Positions 53,688-62,271 of a stretch of 64,000 bases of DNA are shown here, in pieces. The notes beneath the pieces were generated by a model. That model saw only the letters and a program-made list of their open reading frames with translations, was not told the origin of the DNA and ran no database searches. This DNA comes from Planctomycetes bacterium UBA2386 (GTDB taxonomy: Bacteria; Planctomycetota; UBA1135; UBA2386). The DNA lies in contig DDSQ01000038.1 in the NCBI GenBank assembly GCA_002343845.1, forward strand, positions 23,924-87,923, written 5' to 3'. How positions within the stretch are numbered: the stretch's first letter is position 1; every line of letters starts with the position of its first letter. The position numbers and the translations under genes were made by a program.

Positions 53688-54457
53688 ACGGCGGCCGCTG
53701 TTACGAACTGCGCGGCGTCGACGCCGCCGATGCGCTCGACTGGCTGCACGTCCACGCGGACGTGCTCGGCGTGCACGAGGCAGACGACGTGTTGGTGGTG
53801 TGGCTCGCTGCCGAACTGCCGCCCATGCCGTTCCCGGCGGTGCACGGGCGCGAAGTGGCGATCGATCGTTCTGCCGCGCCGATCACGGGACTCGAGCACG
53901 ATGCGGCGATCCCCGTCGCGCCCGACCTGCTCGTGCGGCCGCCCTGGGTGGCGAGGCCCGCGACGTTCACCGGCATCGAGCTCGTGGTGCCGCGCGGGGG
54001 TGCCTTCGGCAGCGGCGAACACGCGAGCACGCAGGCCGCCCTGCGCTGCCTGCACACGATGTGGGATGCGCCGCCGAGCTTCGGCGACGTCGGCACCGGC
54101 TCGGGCATCCTCGCCCTCTACGCGGCGGTGCGCGGCTGTCGCGTGGTCGTTGCCTGCGACATCGACGCGGCCTGCGTCGCGGCGGCGCGCGAGCTGTTGC
54201 CCGGCGCCGACGTGCACCTTGGCGGGGCCGAGACGATGCCCGCAGTGGCCGGCTTGGTCGCCAACATGACCGGCGACGAACTGCGCGCCGCGATGCCGGC
54301 GATGTTGGCCGCATGGCGAGGAACGCACGCCCTGGTGCTCAGCGGCATGCGCGAGCACGAGGTGGCGGCCGTCGCTGCTCTGGTGCCGCGGCCCGTCGCG
54401 CATCGGTGCACGCAGGGCGCGTTCACCGCGCTGGGCTACCGCGGCGCCGTCAAGTAG
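53684..54457 (+). CDS. prmA: ribosomal protein L11 methyltransferase-like (PrmA)
   Basis: 257 residues. Class I SAM methyltransferase with the PrmA-type region RGGAFGSGEHASTQAAL before motif I FGDVGTGSGILAL (about 126-140) and ACDIDAACVAAA. The post-motif NMTGDEL replaces the common N-x-L. PrmA methylates L11. Coupled to coaC by ATGA. It converges with rsmJ, overlapping by 22 bases. Confidence 0.8.
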   Translation: MNGGRCYELRGVDAADALDWLHVHADVLGVHEADDVLVVWLAAELPPMPFPAVHGREVAIDRSAAPITGLEHDAAIPVAPDLLVRPPWVARPATFTGIELVVPRGGAFGSGEHASTQAALRCLHTMWDAPPSFGDVGTGSGILALYAAVRGCRVVVACDIDAACVAAARELLPGADVHLGGAETMPAVAGLVANMTGDELRAAMPAMLAAWRGTHALVLSGMREHEVAAVAALVPRPVAHRCTQGAFTALGYRGAVK

Positions 54458-55176
54458 ACGTCGAAGCGCACGCGTTCGCCGCTGACCGAGAACGACACGT
54501 CGGGATGCAGCGGTGCGCCGTCGACGGCGCGCTTGACGACGACGCGCTCGCGCGCGTGCCGCCGTGCCGCGGCGAGCAGTTCGCCGCCGTCGTCCGGTGG
54601 GCCAGCGAGTTGCCGGCAGATCTGCATGTCCCTCTTCACCTGCGCCTTGCCGGGCGCTTCGAACATGGGGTCGAGGCAGACGATGTCGTGCGACTCCTTC
54701 GGCGATCCGGCGAACCAGGTCAGGGCGTCGGCGCAGACGACGCGCAGCCGTTCGGCCAGCCAACTCGCCGCGATCGCCTCGTGGGCGAGCAAGGCCAGGG
54801 CGGGAACCCGTTCGAGGGCCGTGACCCGACATCCCAGATGGGCCAGTACCATGGCATCGCGGCACAGTCCGGCGGTCGCGTCGAGAACGGTTGGCGCATC
54901 GGTACGACGGTGCAGCCCGCAGGCGCGCGGCAGCGGTTCGTCGACCCGGGCGCTACGCAGGCGGCGGGCGAGCGGCCCCTGCCGCAGGTCGAGGTGCAGC
55001 GCGTGGTTGTCGCCCGGCGCCCGCAGGTCGAGCCGCCCGCCGACCCGGACCAACTGCCACGCCCTCGAGTCGATTTCCTGCGCGAGGCGGACACCAAATT
55101 GCGCGGCATCGGCAACATCGCTGCCACGGCCCCCCGGTGCCAAGGTTACTTCGGGCCGCAGTGGGCTAGGGGGCAT
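54436..55176 (-). CDS. rsmJ: 16S rRNA (guanine-1516-N2) methyltransferase RsmJ-like
   Basis: 246 residues. SAM-binding DATAGLCRDAMVLAHLGC near residues 97-114 and LDPMFEAPGKAQVKRDMQI (about 170-188) match RsmJ. It methylates 16S rRNA. The final GERVRFDVYLTA strand completes the fold. It overlaps the prmA end on the opposite strand. Confidence 0.88.
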   Translation of the reverse strand: MPPSPLRPEVTLAPGGRGSDVADAAQFGVRLAQEIDSRAWQLVRVGGRLDLRAPGDNHALHLDLRQGPLARRLRSARVDEPLPRACGLHRRTDAPTVLDATAGLCRDAMVLAHLGCRVTALERVPALALLAHEAIAASWLAERLRVVCADALTWFAGSPKESHDIVCLDPMFEAPGKAQVKRDMQICRQLAGPPDDGGELLAAARRHARERVVVKRAVDGAPLHPDVSFSVSGERVRFDVYLTAPR

Positions 55177-55402
55177 GCGCAGTTCCGGTTCGGTTCGGCG
55201 GACGCCAGAACCAGCGAACAGAATGGCGCGCCCTCTCGTCCAATGCCACGGGTCCCCCGCCCACGTCCCGAATCATCCGGAGACCGCAGAGTTGCCACGA
55301 AACCGGCATTCGGCCTTCCGATGCTAGTCTTTCGCAGATCGCCAACGCTCTGGCGCTCGGCAGTACCTGGCATCGCCGGTCTCCCTCGAACCTCACTATC
55401 CC

Positions 55403-55960
55403 ATGCGGCGTCTGCACCTCAAGTTGTTCTACCTCCGTACCCGTCTCAAGCGTGAAGCCCAGGGCGTGACCGCCCGGACCCTCGGGGTCCGACCGGCGAC
55501 GATGTCCCACCTCGAACAAGGCCGTTCGCTGCCGACGTTGGAAATGCTGCTGGCCCTGTGCCAGCACTACGACGTCACGCCGACCTACCTGCTCGACGAC
55601 GAGCGGCCGATCGATCCCGCCGTTCGCGATCGCTGGGCGCAGCGCGACAGCGTGGTTGCCCGCGGCAGCTGGCTCGAAGTGCCCGAGGGCGCGATCGTGA
55701 CGACCCATGACGGCGTCCGCCTCGCCGCGGTGCAGCCCAACGCCCGCTTCTTCGACGCCAGCGCCCAGGCCCAGCGCATGACGTGCCCCAACCCGACGGC
55801 CGCGAAGGAACTCGAAGTCGGCCTGGTGGCTGCTTCGCGTCAACGCGATCGGGACCTCGAAGCGCTGCTCACGCGCGAACTGCTCGGTCAGCGCAAGCCG
55901 CGCACCAAGGCCGTCGCGAAGAGCGTGCTGAAGGGCGCGATGCACATGGCCCAGGGCTGA
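55403..55960 (+). CDS. XRE-family transcriptional regulator
   Basis: 185 residues. The helix-turn-helix is at about 8-55: LKREAQGVTARTLGVRPATMSHLEQGRSLP, with the helix-2/helix-3 TMSHLEQG read-out. The C-terminal 130 residues have no recognised domain but may include a peptide- or DNA-binding lobe. An extended -10-like TGCTAGTCT (55322-55330) lies about 70 bases upstream. The target is unknown. Confidence 0.85.
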   Translation: MRRLHLKLFYLRTRLKREAQGVTARTLGVRPATMSHLEQGRSLPTLEMLLALCQHYDVTPTYLLDDERPIDPAVRDRWAQRDSVVARGSWLEVPEGAIVTTHDGVRLAAVQPNARFFDASAQAQRMTCPNPTAAKELEVGLVAASRQRDRDLEALLTRELLGQRKPRTKAVAKSVLKGAMHMAQG

Positions 55961-56148
55961 CCGCCGCCAGCCGACGGATCGTCAAGCGGGCCGACGGCCG
56001 ATCGTGATCGCATCGATGCTGCGCGCGAGCGGCCATCCGACCGCGCGCGCCAGCTTGTAGAGCCGACCCGGGGCGTGGTCGTTGGCCGGGCGTGCGACCA
56101 GTTCGATCGCGTGGCGCGCGACAGCAGCTCGCTGTTGCGGTGCATGGG

Positions 56149-57099
56149 CTACCGCGAGTGGCGCACGGCGAGCGCGCCGTCGCGCAAGCCGCGCCAGTAC
56201 GGGGACAGGAACGCCACCGAACGCGAGCGGAGCACGCCCAGCAGCGGCTTGCCGAACATCGCAACGAGCCAGAACACGCATCGCTGCGCGATGCCGAGCC
56301 GCCGCGACGCGAAGATCGCCTTCGCGCGCGTGAGCCAGTAGAGCCGCGATGCCGTCAACTCGCCGAGCACGGTCTTGCCGGGCTGGCTGCCGCCGGCGTG
56401 GTGGATGGCGCGTGCCCGGTGCGTGATCCACAGTTCGCGCCCGCTTGCGCGCACGGCTTCGCAGAGGTCGGCGTCCTCGCAGTAGAGGAAGTAGCGCTCG
56501 TCGAACCGCAGCCCGCCGCGCAGCAGGTCGCCGGCGAGCAGCATGCAGGCGCCGGTGATGAAGTCCGCGCGGTGCTCCGCCGAGGACGGCGCGGGCGTGT
56601 GGAATCCGGCGAGCGTCCAGCGCGGGATGCGGCCGCTGCCGAACCATGTCTGGCCGCGGCCGTCGTCGATGCGGCAGCCGACGATGCCAGCACGCGGATG
56701 GGCGCCCGCCGTCGCGAGCAGTTCGCCGAGCGCCTGCGGCGCCAGTTCGGCGTCGGGGTTGAGCAGCAGCACGTGACCGAGCGCCGGCCAGCGCTGCAGG
56801 GCATGGGCGATGCCGAGGTTGCAGCCCGCACCGAAGCCGCCGTTGTGCGCTGAGGTCAACACGGTGACCGCGTCGTCGCCGGCGAACGCCGCACGCACCT
56901 CGCGGCCGGAGCCGTCGGGCGAGGCATTGTCGACCACGACCACGTGCGGCCGTTCGGGCTGCGCGTGCAGGGAACGCACGCAGCGTACGGTGCTCGCGGC
57001 GTCGACGTAGTGGACGACGACCGCGACGCATGCTGGCGGCGTGCGCGTACCGACGGCAGACGGCATCGGCGTGTTCACACCGGCAACGGCGGGGGGCAC
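56149..57099 (-). CDS. family 2 glycosyltransferase
   Basis: 316 residues from GTG 57099, preceded by GGAGG at four bases. The GT2 fold shows VAVVVHYVDAASTVRCVRSL, VVVVDNASPDGS, NGGFGAGCNLGI and LLLNPDAEL near residues 115-123, whose Asp-x-Glu acts as the metal site. Later FLYCEDADLCEAVR is the acceptor region. It transfers sugar, probably for a surface glycan with the downstream flippase and capsule-like genes. A well-formed coding tail beyond the stop in another frame is noted separately. Confidence 0.92.
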   Translation of the reverse strand: MPPAVAGVNTPMPSAVGTRTPPACVAVVVHYVDAASTVRCVRSLHAQPERPHVVVVDNASPDGSGREVRAAFAGDDAVTVLTSAHNGGFGAGCNLGIAHALQRWPALGHVLLLNPDAELAPQALGELLATAGAHPRAGIVGCRIDDGRGQTWFGSGRIPRWTLAGFHTPAPSSAEHRADFITGACMLLAGDLLRGGLRFDERYFLYCEDADLCEAVRASGRELWITHRARAIHHAGGSQPGKTVLGELTASRLYWLTRAKAIFASRRLGIAQRCVFWLVAMFGKPLLGVLRSRSVAFLSPYWRGLRDGALAVRHSR

Positions 57100-57103
57100 G
57101 GGG

Positions 57104-57108
57104 CCTCC
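57104..57108 (-). promoter_or_regulatory. ribosome binding site GGAGG deciding the GT2 GTG start
   Basis: GGAGG on the minus strand, four bases before GTG 57099. Confidence 0.5.
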
Positions 57109-57262
57109 TCGGGAAGGCGGGAGGCGGCGGTCGGCGGCCGCAGCCGGGCATGACGCAGCCCGCGCAGCAACAGCCGGGCGCGAGTAGCGAGGCTGCGCAG
57201 CTTGGACGCCATCGCCCTTCCTATCGGCGGATCCGCGCCCGTGGTTGAGGCGGAGGCGGCGT

Positions 57263-58678
57263 TCAGATGCGCAGGCCGCTCGCCGCGGCGAGTCCGTCGC
57301 CGATGGTGCGCCAGCGGCCGCGAAGCTCGAGGTGCCACAGTCCGATGACGAACCCGCACGCGCCGGTGAGCAGTTGTGCCGGCAGCAGCAGCCAGCCGTC
57401 GCCGAACGTGAGTGGCAATGCGGCGGTGGTGCCGGTGCCGATCGCCAGCAGCAGCGGCCGGCGCAGCAGGCCGGGCCGATTCAGCCAGAGTGGGCGCAGC
57501 AGGACGAGGCCGACCACGGCGTACGTCGCGTGGGCGAGCACCGCGGCGATCGCTGCGAGCAGCGCACCGGCTGCTTCGCGCGCTGGGACCATGGTCGGGA
57601 ACAGCACCAGCAGCAACGCGTGCAGCAGTGCCGGCCAGCCGAACAGCCGGGCGAACGCGATATCGGAACCGCGCGCGAGCAGCGTGTTGCTGCACTGCCA
57701 GCCGATGTGTTGCAGGGTGCCCGCCAGCAGCAGCAGGCAGAGCGTTGGCGCCGCCGCGGCGAACTGGTCGCCGCAGATGCAGCACAGCGTGCGCGCCGTC
57801 ACGATGGCGCCCGCGAGCATCGGCAGGGTCGCGAACGCGGTGGCGCGTAGCGCCGTGGCCAGCGTGTGCGGCGCGTTGCCGTCGGCGCCGGCGTGCAGCA
57901 CGTGCGGCAGCAGCAGGCGTGCGAGTTGCATCGATGGCAGCAGGGCCGCCGCCGCGAAGCGCGATCCGAGGGCGTAGTAGCCGGCCGCTTCGTCGCCGAT
58001 CAGGGCAGCGACGATCCACACGTCGCCCATGGCCATGGCCTCGTGCGCCATCTGGCCCAGCGCGGGCCGCAGCCGCCACACCGGCGCGGTCGGGGCCTCG
58101 TCGCTGCCGGGCAGCCGGCGCATGGCCATGGCGGCGCCGGCCGCGTGCACCAGGCGTGTGGCGAGCGAGATTCCGGCCAGCCATTCGAGGCTGGCGGCGC
58201 CGAGGCTCGTGACGATCGCCACGGCGAACAGGTTCAGCACCGAAGCGCCGGTCTCGAGCGCCACTTCCTGCCGGGTCCGCCCGACGGAGTCGGCGAGCTG
58301 CTTCACGTCGAATGCTGCCGGCAGCACGTGCATCGCGCACAGCCACCAGAACAGCGGCTGTTCGCTCGACAGGCCGGTGACCAGCATCACCAACCCCGCG
58401 AGCACGACGCCGAGGTTCATGCGGCGTCGCACGGCGGCGGCGATCAGCCCGCGCGCGGCACCGGGCTCGGCGGCGAGCGCGCGCGCGGTGAGGTTGTTGA
58501 CGCCAGCACCGGCGATCACCGTCATCACGGCCGCCATCGCCAGGCCCTGCGCGAACACGCCGAGCCCCGAGACCCCGAGCGCGTGACCGGCCAGCGCGAA
58601 TGCCACCAGCTGGCAGCCGCGCTGCACCACGATGCCAGCACCCAGGGCCAGCAGCGTGCGTCCGATCGTGTGCGTCAC
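57263..58678 (-). CDS. polysaccharide flippase (Wzx/MATE-like)
   Basis: 471 residues from GTG 58678; upstream residues in the frame are a charged leader. About 12 hydrophobic helices alternate with short loops, as in the oligosaccharidyl-lipid flippase superfamily: TLLALGAGIVVQRGCQL (TM1), MGDVWIVAALIGDEAAGYYALG (mid) and the C-terminal pair. It would move lipid-linked glycan repeats across the inner membrane. Confidence 0.85.
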   Translation of the reverse strand: MTHTIGRTLLALGAGIVVQRGCQLVAFALAGHALGVSGLGVFAQGLAMAAVMTVIAGAGVNNLTARALAAEPGAARGLIAAAVRRRMNLGVVLAGLVMLVTGLSSEQPLFWWLCAMHVLPAAFDVKQLADSVGRTRQEVALETGASVLNLFAVAIVTSLGAASLEWLAGISLATRLVHAAGAAMAMRRLPGSDEAPTAPVWRLRPALGQMAHEAMAMGDVWIVAALIGDEAAGYYALGSRFAAAALLPSMQLARLLLPHVLHAGADGNAPHTLATALRATAFATLPMLAGAIVTARTLCCICGDQFAAAAPTLCLLLLAGTLQHIGWQCSNTLLARGSDIAFARLFGWPALLHALLLVLFPTMVPAREAAGALLAAIAAVLAHATYAVVGLVLLRPLWLNRPGLLRRPLLLAIGTGTTAALPLTFGDGWLLLPAQLLTGACGFVIGLWHLELRGRWRTIGDGLAAASGLRI

Positions 58679-58727
58679 CGCCGCGTCATCGACCGTTGCG
58701 CGCCGCCGAGTGGAGTGCGGATCGGCC

Positions 58728-59927
58728 TCAGGGCATGAGCGGCCATGCCGGCCCACTGCGATACCGCAGTCCGGCCTTGCCAGCGGGGAGCATGCGCGCC
58801 TCGACCGCCTGCACGAGGCCGGTGATGCCGTTGTGGTCGGGCATGCTCGGCGAACACCAAACGTGCCCGTGCCGCAGCAGCCAGGTCAGGAAGTGCCGCA
58901 GCCGGGGATCCGGGCCCGTCGCGAGTGCCTGCGCGAGGCCGCGGGCCAGCGTCGGCGGCGTTGCCATCGTCACGACCCCGGGCAGGCTCCAAGCCGAACG
59001 GCCGGTGGCGACCACGGGCGTGCCGGCCAGCAGGGCCACGCACGCGTGGGGGTGGTTGACCGTCACCGTCACGGCTGCTGTAGCTGCCGCGGTCGGGCCA
59101 GCACTCGCCGGCACCGCGGGATGGCCGGCGAACGTCGTGCGCGGGCTCGCGCCGGCGGGCAGCACGACGACGAGGCTGGTGCCCGGGAGCGCATGGTCGA
59201 CCGCGGCCGCCGTTGCTCGCACCAGCGCCGTGGCCGAGATCCGCTCGCTCGCGGCCGCGAGGCGTGGATCGTCGTCGCGTTGCAGCAGCAGCGCCACGAA
59301 CGGCGGTGCCGGCAGACGTACGGGTCGGGCGTCGCTCCTGCGGCCCGGCAGAGCCTGCCGCCACCCGGTGAACGCACGGCGCATCGCGCCCGGTCCGCTG
59401 CGCCACGCGCCGAGTGCGTCGCCGAGCCGCTCCGCCCAAGGTGGGGGCCGAACCTGTGCGCGCGGCAGTGCCACCGGATCGGCGTCGGCGAGCGCATGCG
59501 CGAGGCTCGTTTGCAGCAGGTTCTCGTCGACGGGCACCACCTCGAACTGCGGGGCGGTGCGGCTCGTCCAGCTGGCGTGGTCGTCGGTGCCGGCCTCGTC
59601 GAGTTGCAGCGTGTGCGGCAGCAGCCCTTCCCCGCTCCACAGCACTCGCGTGCCGGCACCCGCGGCGGCGGCAGCGAGCGCCTCGCTCGCTTTGGTGCGG
59701 TCCTGGTGCAGCAGCAGCAGATCGGGCCGAGCTGCCGCGAAGAAGTGTGGCAGCGCGCGTTCGCCGAGCACTTCCTCCGCGCCCTCCTGGTGCCGCCAGA
59801 ACGTGCGCAGCGCGGGCGTCGAGCAGGCGACCACGACGCGGTGGCCGCGGTCCCGCAGGGCGCGCCGCAGCCGGTCGTGCAGGTGGAAGCGGTCGAGCCG
59901 CGGTTCGCCGAGCACGATGTGTCCCAT
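58728..59927 (-). CDS. capsule-polysaccharide synthesis-like protein (KpsS/PF05159 type)
   Basis: 399 residues. The N-terminal half is a GT-B-like fold (HIVLGEPRLDRFHLHDRLRRAL). In the second half FVALLLQRDDDPRLAAASE, then a HPAV segment and VNHPHACVALLAGTPVVATGRSAW, resemble PF05159, where these residues bind a lipid-linked sugar. It would act in capsule or LPS glycan export or sugar transfer. ATG 59927 is domain-proximal. Lies 49 bases upstream of the flippase. Confidence 0.65.
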   Translation of the reverse strand: MGHIVLGEPRLDRFHLHDRLRRALRDRGHRVVVACSTPALRTFWRHQEGAEEVLGERALPHFFAAARPDLLLLHQDRTKASEALAAAAAGAGTRVLWSGEGLLPHTLQLDEAGTDDHASWTSRTAPQFEVVPVDENLLQTSLAHALADADPVALPRAQVRPPPWAERLGDALGAWRSGPGAMRRAFTGWRQALPGRRSDARPVRLPAPPFVALLLQRDDDPRLAAASERISATALVRATAAAVDHALPGTSLVVVLPAGASPRTTFAGHPAVPASAGPTAAATAAVTVTVNHPHACVALLAGTPVVATGRSAWSLPGVVTMATPPTLARGLAQALATGPDPRLRHFLTWLLRHGHVWCSPSMPDHNGITGLVQAVEARMLPAGKAGLRYRSGPAWPLMP

Positions 59928-60110
59928 GGCGCCGGCGGCTCGGATCGGCGTTTTGCGGCAAGCGCCTTGACCCGCTCGTTTTCGCCCGGCGGGATGTGCC
60001 GTCGTCCCAGGGGCGAACTGGCTGCTGCGTCGGCGCTGGCGTTCGGTAGACTTCGGCGCCCTGCCAGGCCCGTTCGCGCGCGCCGCGAACGTCTCTCCGA
60101 GGTCCATCGC

Positions 60111-62012
60111 ATGTTGCGTTCCGTCTCCCTTCTCGCGGCGTTGGTTGCCAGTGGCGCCGCCGTGGCTCAGACCGTTCCGACCGGATTCGTCGTCGACACC
60201 GTGATCAGCAGCGGCCTGCAGGCCGTGCACGATTTCTGCTTCCTGGCCGACGGCCGCGTGCTTCTCGCCAACCGCGGCGGCCTCGTGCAGATCTGGGCCG
60301 GTGGCACGCCTGCCACGGTCGGCACGGTTCCGAACGTCGAGACCGGCTCCGAGCGAGGCCTGCTCGGCATCGCCTCGGATCCGAACTTCGCGACCAACGG
60401 CTACATCTACGTCTGGTACTCGAGCTCGGTCGACGCGTTCATGCACCTCGACCGGTTCACCTGCACGGGCGACCTGGCGAACCCGAGCAGCACGCTGGTG
60501 TCGTTCGCGTCGGGCAGCCGCCGCGTAATCCTCGGTGTGGTGCCGGACAACAACTTCAACCACAACGGCGGCTCCCCGCGCTTCGGCCCCGACGGCATGC
60601 TCTACCTGAGCATTGGCGATGACGCGGTCCAGTGCCAGGCGCAGGTCCTGACCTCGCAGTTGGGCTGCATCCTGCGGATGGACGTCAGCACGCTGCCGGC
60701 CGGCGGCAGCACCGTGGCGCCGACGTACTCGTCGCTCGATCCGGGCACCAACCCCTTGAGTGCCAACGCCGACTTCAGCCAGCTGGTCCTCGCGTACGGC
60801 CTGCGCAATCCCGTGCGCATGGAGATCGATCAGACGACCGGCAGCATCTACATCGGCGACGTCGGACAGAACGCGGTCGAGGAGTACAGCGAGTACGTCT
60901 ATCCCTCGGTCGGTCCGCTGCCGCTCGTCAACTTCGGCTGGCCGTGGCGCGAGGGCAACAACAGCTACCAGACGTGCTCCGGTTCGATGCCGGCCGTCGT
61001 TGCGCCGATCGCCGCCGTGTTGCAATCCGGCACGAGCTGGCGGTCGGTGATGGGTGGTCCGCGTTACCGCAACCAGACCGGCGGCGTGTACAACTTCGGC
61101 GCTTCCTACGAAGGCAACGCGTTCTACCTCGACTACTTCGCGGGCGAAGTGCGGCGCCTGGTCAACAGCGGCGGCGTCTGGAGCGCGGCCCCGTCGGTGC
61201 CGGGCCAACCGAACGCCACGAACTGGTCCAACAACTGGGTCGGTGCCGTGAGCTTCCGGCAGGGACCGGATGGCGGCATCTGGGTCAGCCACCATGCGGG
61301 CACCTACCCGTCGACCGGCGGCACCCTCAAGCGCATCCGTCCGCTCGGCCCGACCAACAGCGTCGTCGCGATCAGCGGTGGCGGCCAGGTTGGCCCGATC
61401 AGCGAAGTGTTCGCGACGCCCGTTGTCGCGCGCGTGCTCGACACCAACAGCAACCCGTTGCCGGGCGGCACGGTGAACTTCGCGGTGGTCGGCGGTGCGA
61501 CGTTGTCGACGACCAACCCCGTGATCGCGGATGCCAACGGCTATGCGCAGACCACGGTGACGGCGACGGCGACCGGCGGTGCGATCACGGTGACGGCGTC
61601 GACGCCCGGCTCGCAGACCAACGGCACGTTCGCGTTGTTCGCGCGCAAGCTCACGGTGACGGCGGTGAGCAACCTGGCGGTCGTGGCGATCACCAACACC
61701 ACGACGGCAGTGCCCGCGAACGTGCCCTACGTGCTGCTGATGTCGTTCCCGGGTTCGCCGACCCTGTCGACGTTCCTCGGCCCGATCTGCACCGATCCCG
61801 GCTACGCGATGACGGTCGTGGTCGAGGACGGTGTCGGCCTGTTCGGTGGCCTCTCGCTGTCGGGCTCGGGCAGCACCGGCACGCCGAACAAGACCTGGCT
61901 CTACACGGTGCCGGCCGGGCTGCTGACCGGCTACCAGATGAAGTTCCAGGCCGTGGGCTTCGATGGCGTCACCGGCTGGTTCCGCACCAACTGCGAAGTG
62001 CGGCAGTTCTAG
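60111..62012 (+). CDS. secreted PQQ-type sugar-dehydrogenase-like propeller with Ig-like and C-terminal domains
   Basis: 633 residues. A signal peptide is at about 1-19. A six-bladed glucose/sorbosone-dehydrogenase-type propeller follows (GLLGIASDPNFATNGYIYVWY region, NPVRMEIDQTTGSIYIGDVG near 240). A Big1-like Ig domain of about 95 residues is next (ARVLDTNSNPLPGGTVNFAV), then a C-terminal beta domain. The propeller has Gly/Asn-rich loops like HHIP/GSDH. Catalytic His and PQQ site residues were not fully verified. It may be an aldose dehydrogenase or a binding propeller. Confidence 0.8.
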   Translation: MLRSVSLLAALVASGAAVAQTVPTGFVVDTVISSGLQAVHDFCFLADGRVLLANRGGLVQIWAGGTPATVGTVPNVETGSERGLLGIASDPNFATNGYIYVWYSSSVDAFMHLDRFTCTGDLANPSSTLVSFASGSRRVILGVVPDNNFNHNGGSPRFGPDGMLYLSIGDDAVQCQAQVLTSQLGCILRMDVSTLPAGGSTVAPTYSSLDPGTNPLSANADFSQLVLAYGLRNPVRMEIDQTTGSIYIGDVGQNAVEEYSEYVYPSVGPLPLVNFGWPWREGNNSYQTCSGSMPAVVAPIAAVLQSGTSWRSVMGGPRYRNQTGGVYNFGASYEGNAFYLDYFAGEVRRLVNSGGVWSAAPSVPGQPNATNWSNNWVGAVSFRQGPDGGIWVSHHAGTYPSTGGTLKRIRPLGPTNSVVAISGGGQVGPISEVFATPVVARVLDTNSNPLPGGTVNFAVVGGATLSTTNPVIADANGYAQTTVTATATGGAITVTASTPGSQTNGTFALFARKLTVTAVSNLAVVAITNTTTAVPANVPYVLLMSFPGSPTLSTFLGPICTDPGYAMTVVVEDGVGLFGGLSLSGSGSTGTPNKTWLYTVPAGLLTGYQMKFQAVGFDGVTGWFRTNCEVRQF

Positions 62013-62059
62013 TCCGGGTCGCTGCGTGGGGCGCGGAGCGCCCCGCGCAGCAAACCGGA
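62013..62059 (+). terminator. strong hairpin downstream of the propeller gene
   Basis: A 14-base stem (62021-62034 with 62038-62051, one G-T pair) has a 3-base loop, and an outer TCCGG/CCGGA pair surrounds it (62013-62017 and 62055-62059). It starts immediately after the stop at 62012. No T tract follows, so termination may be factor-assisted. Confidence 0.6.
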
Positions 62060-62061
62060 CC

Positions 62062-62141
62062 AGGACCTGGGCCCGCGCCTTCGGCGCGGCCCTGCGGTTC
62101 TAGGACCTGATCTCGCGCCTCCCGCGCCGGCTCTGCGGTTC
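62062..62141. repeat. tandem imperfect 40-base repeat with internal hairpins
   Basis: Two copies beginning AGGACCTG at 62062 and 62102, both ending in CTGCGGTTC. Roughly three quarters of positions agree by eye. The first includes a hairpin GCGCC-TTC-GGCGC. It lies between the propeller gene and glmU, so it could be part of the glmU leader or a terminator relic. Confidence 0.5.
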
Positions 62142-62271
62142 GGGTCGTCGTGGCGTGGGCGAATGCTCCGTCGAACCCCGCGACTGCGGGTCCACGCCGG
62201 CCTTGACCCTCGTGGAGGAGGTCCGCACAATCCTCGCCCCCTTTCCCCCTCCCCGCCCCCCGTCCGTCCCG

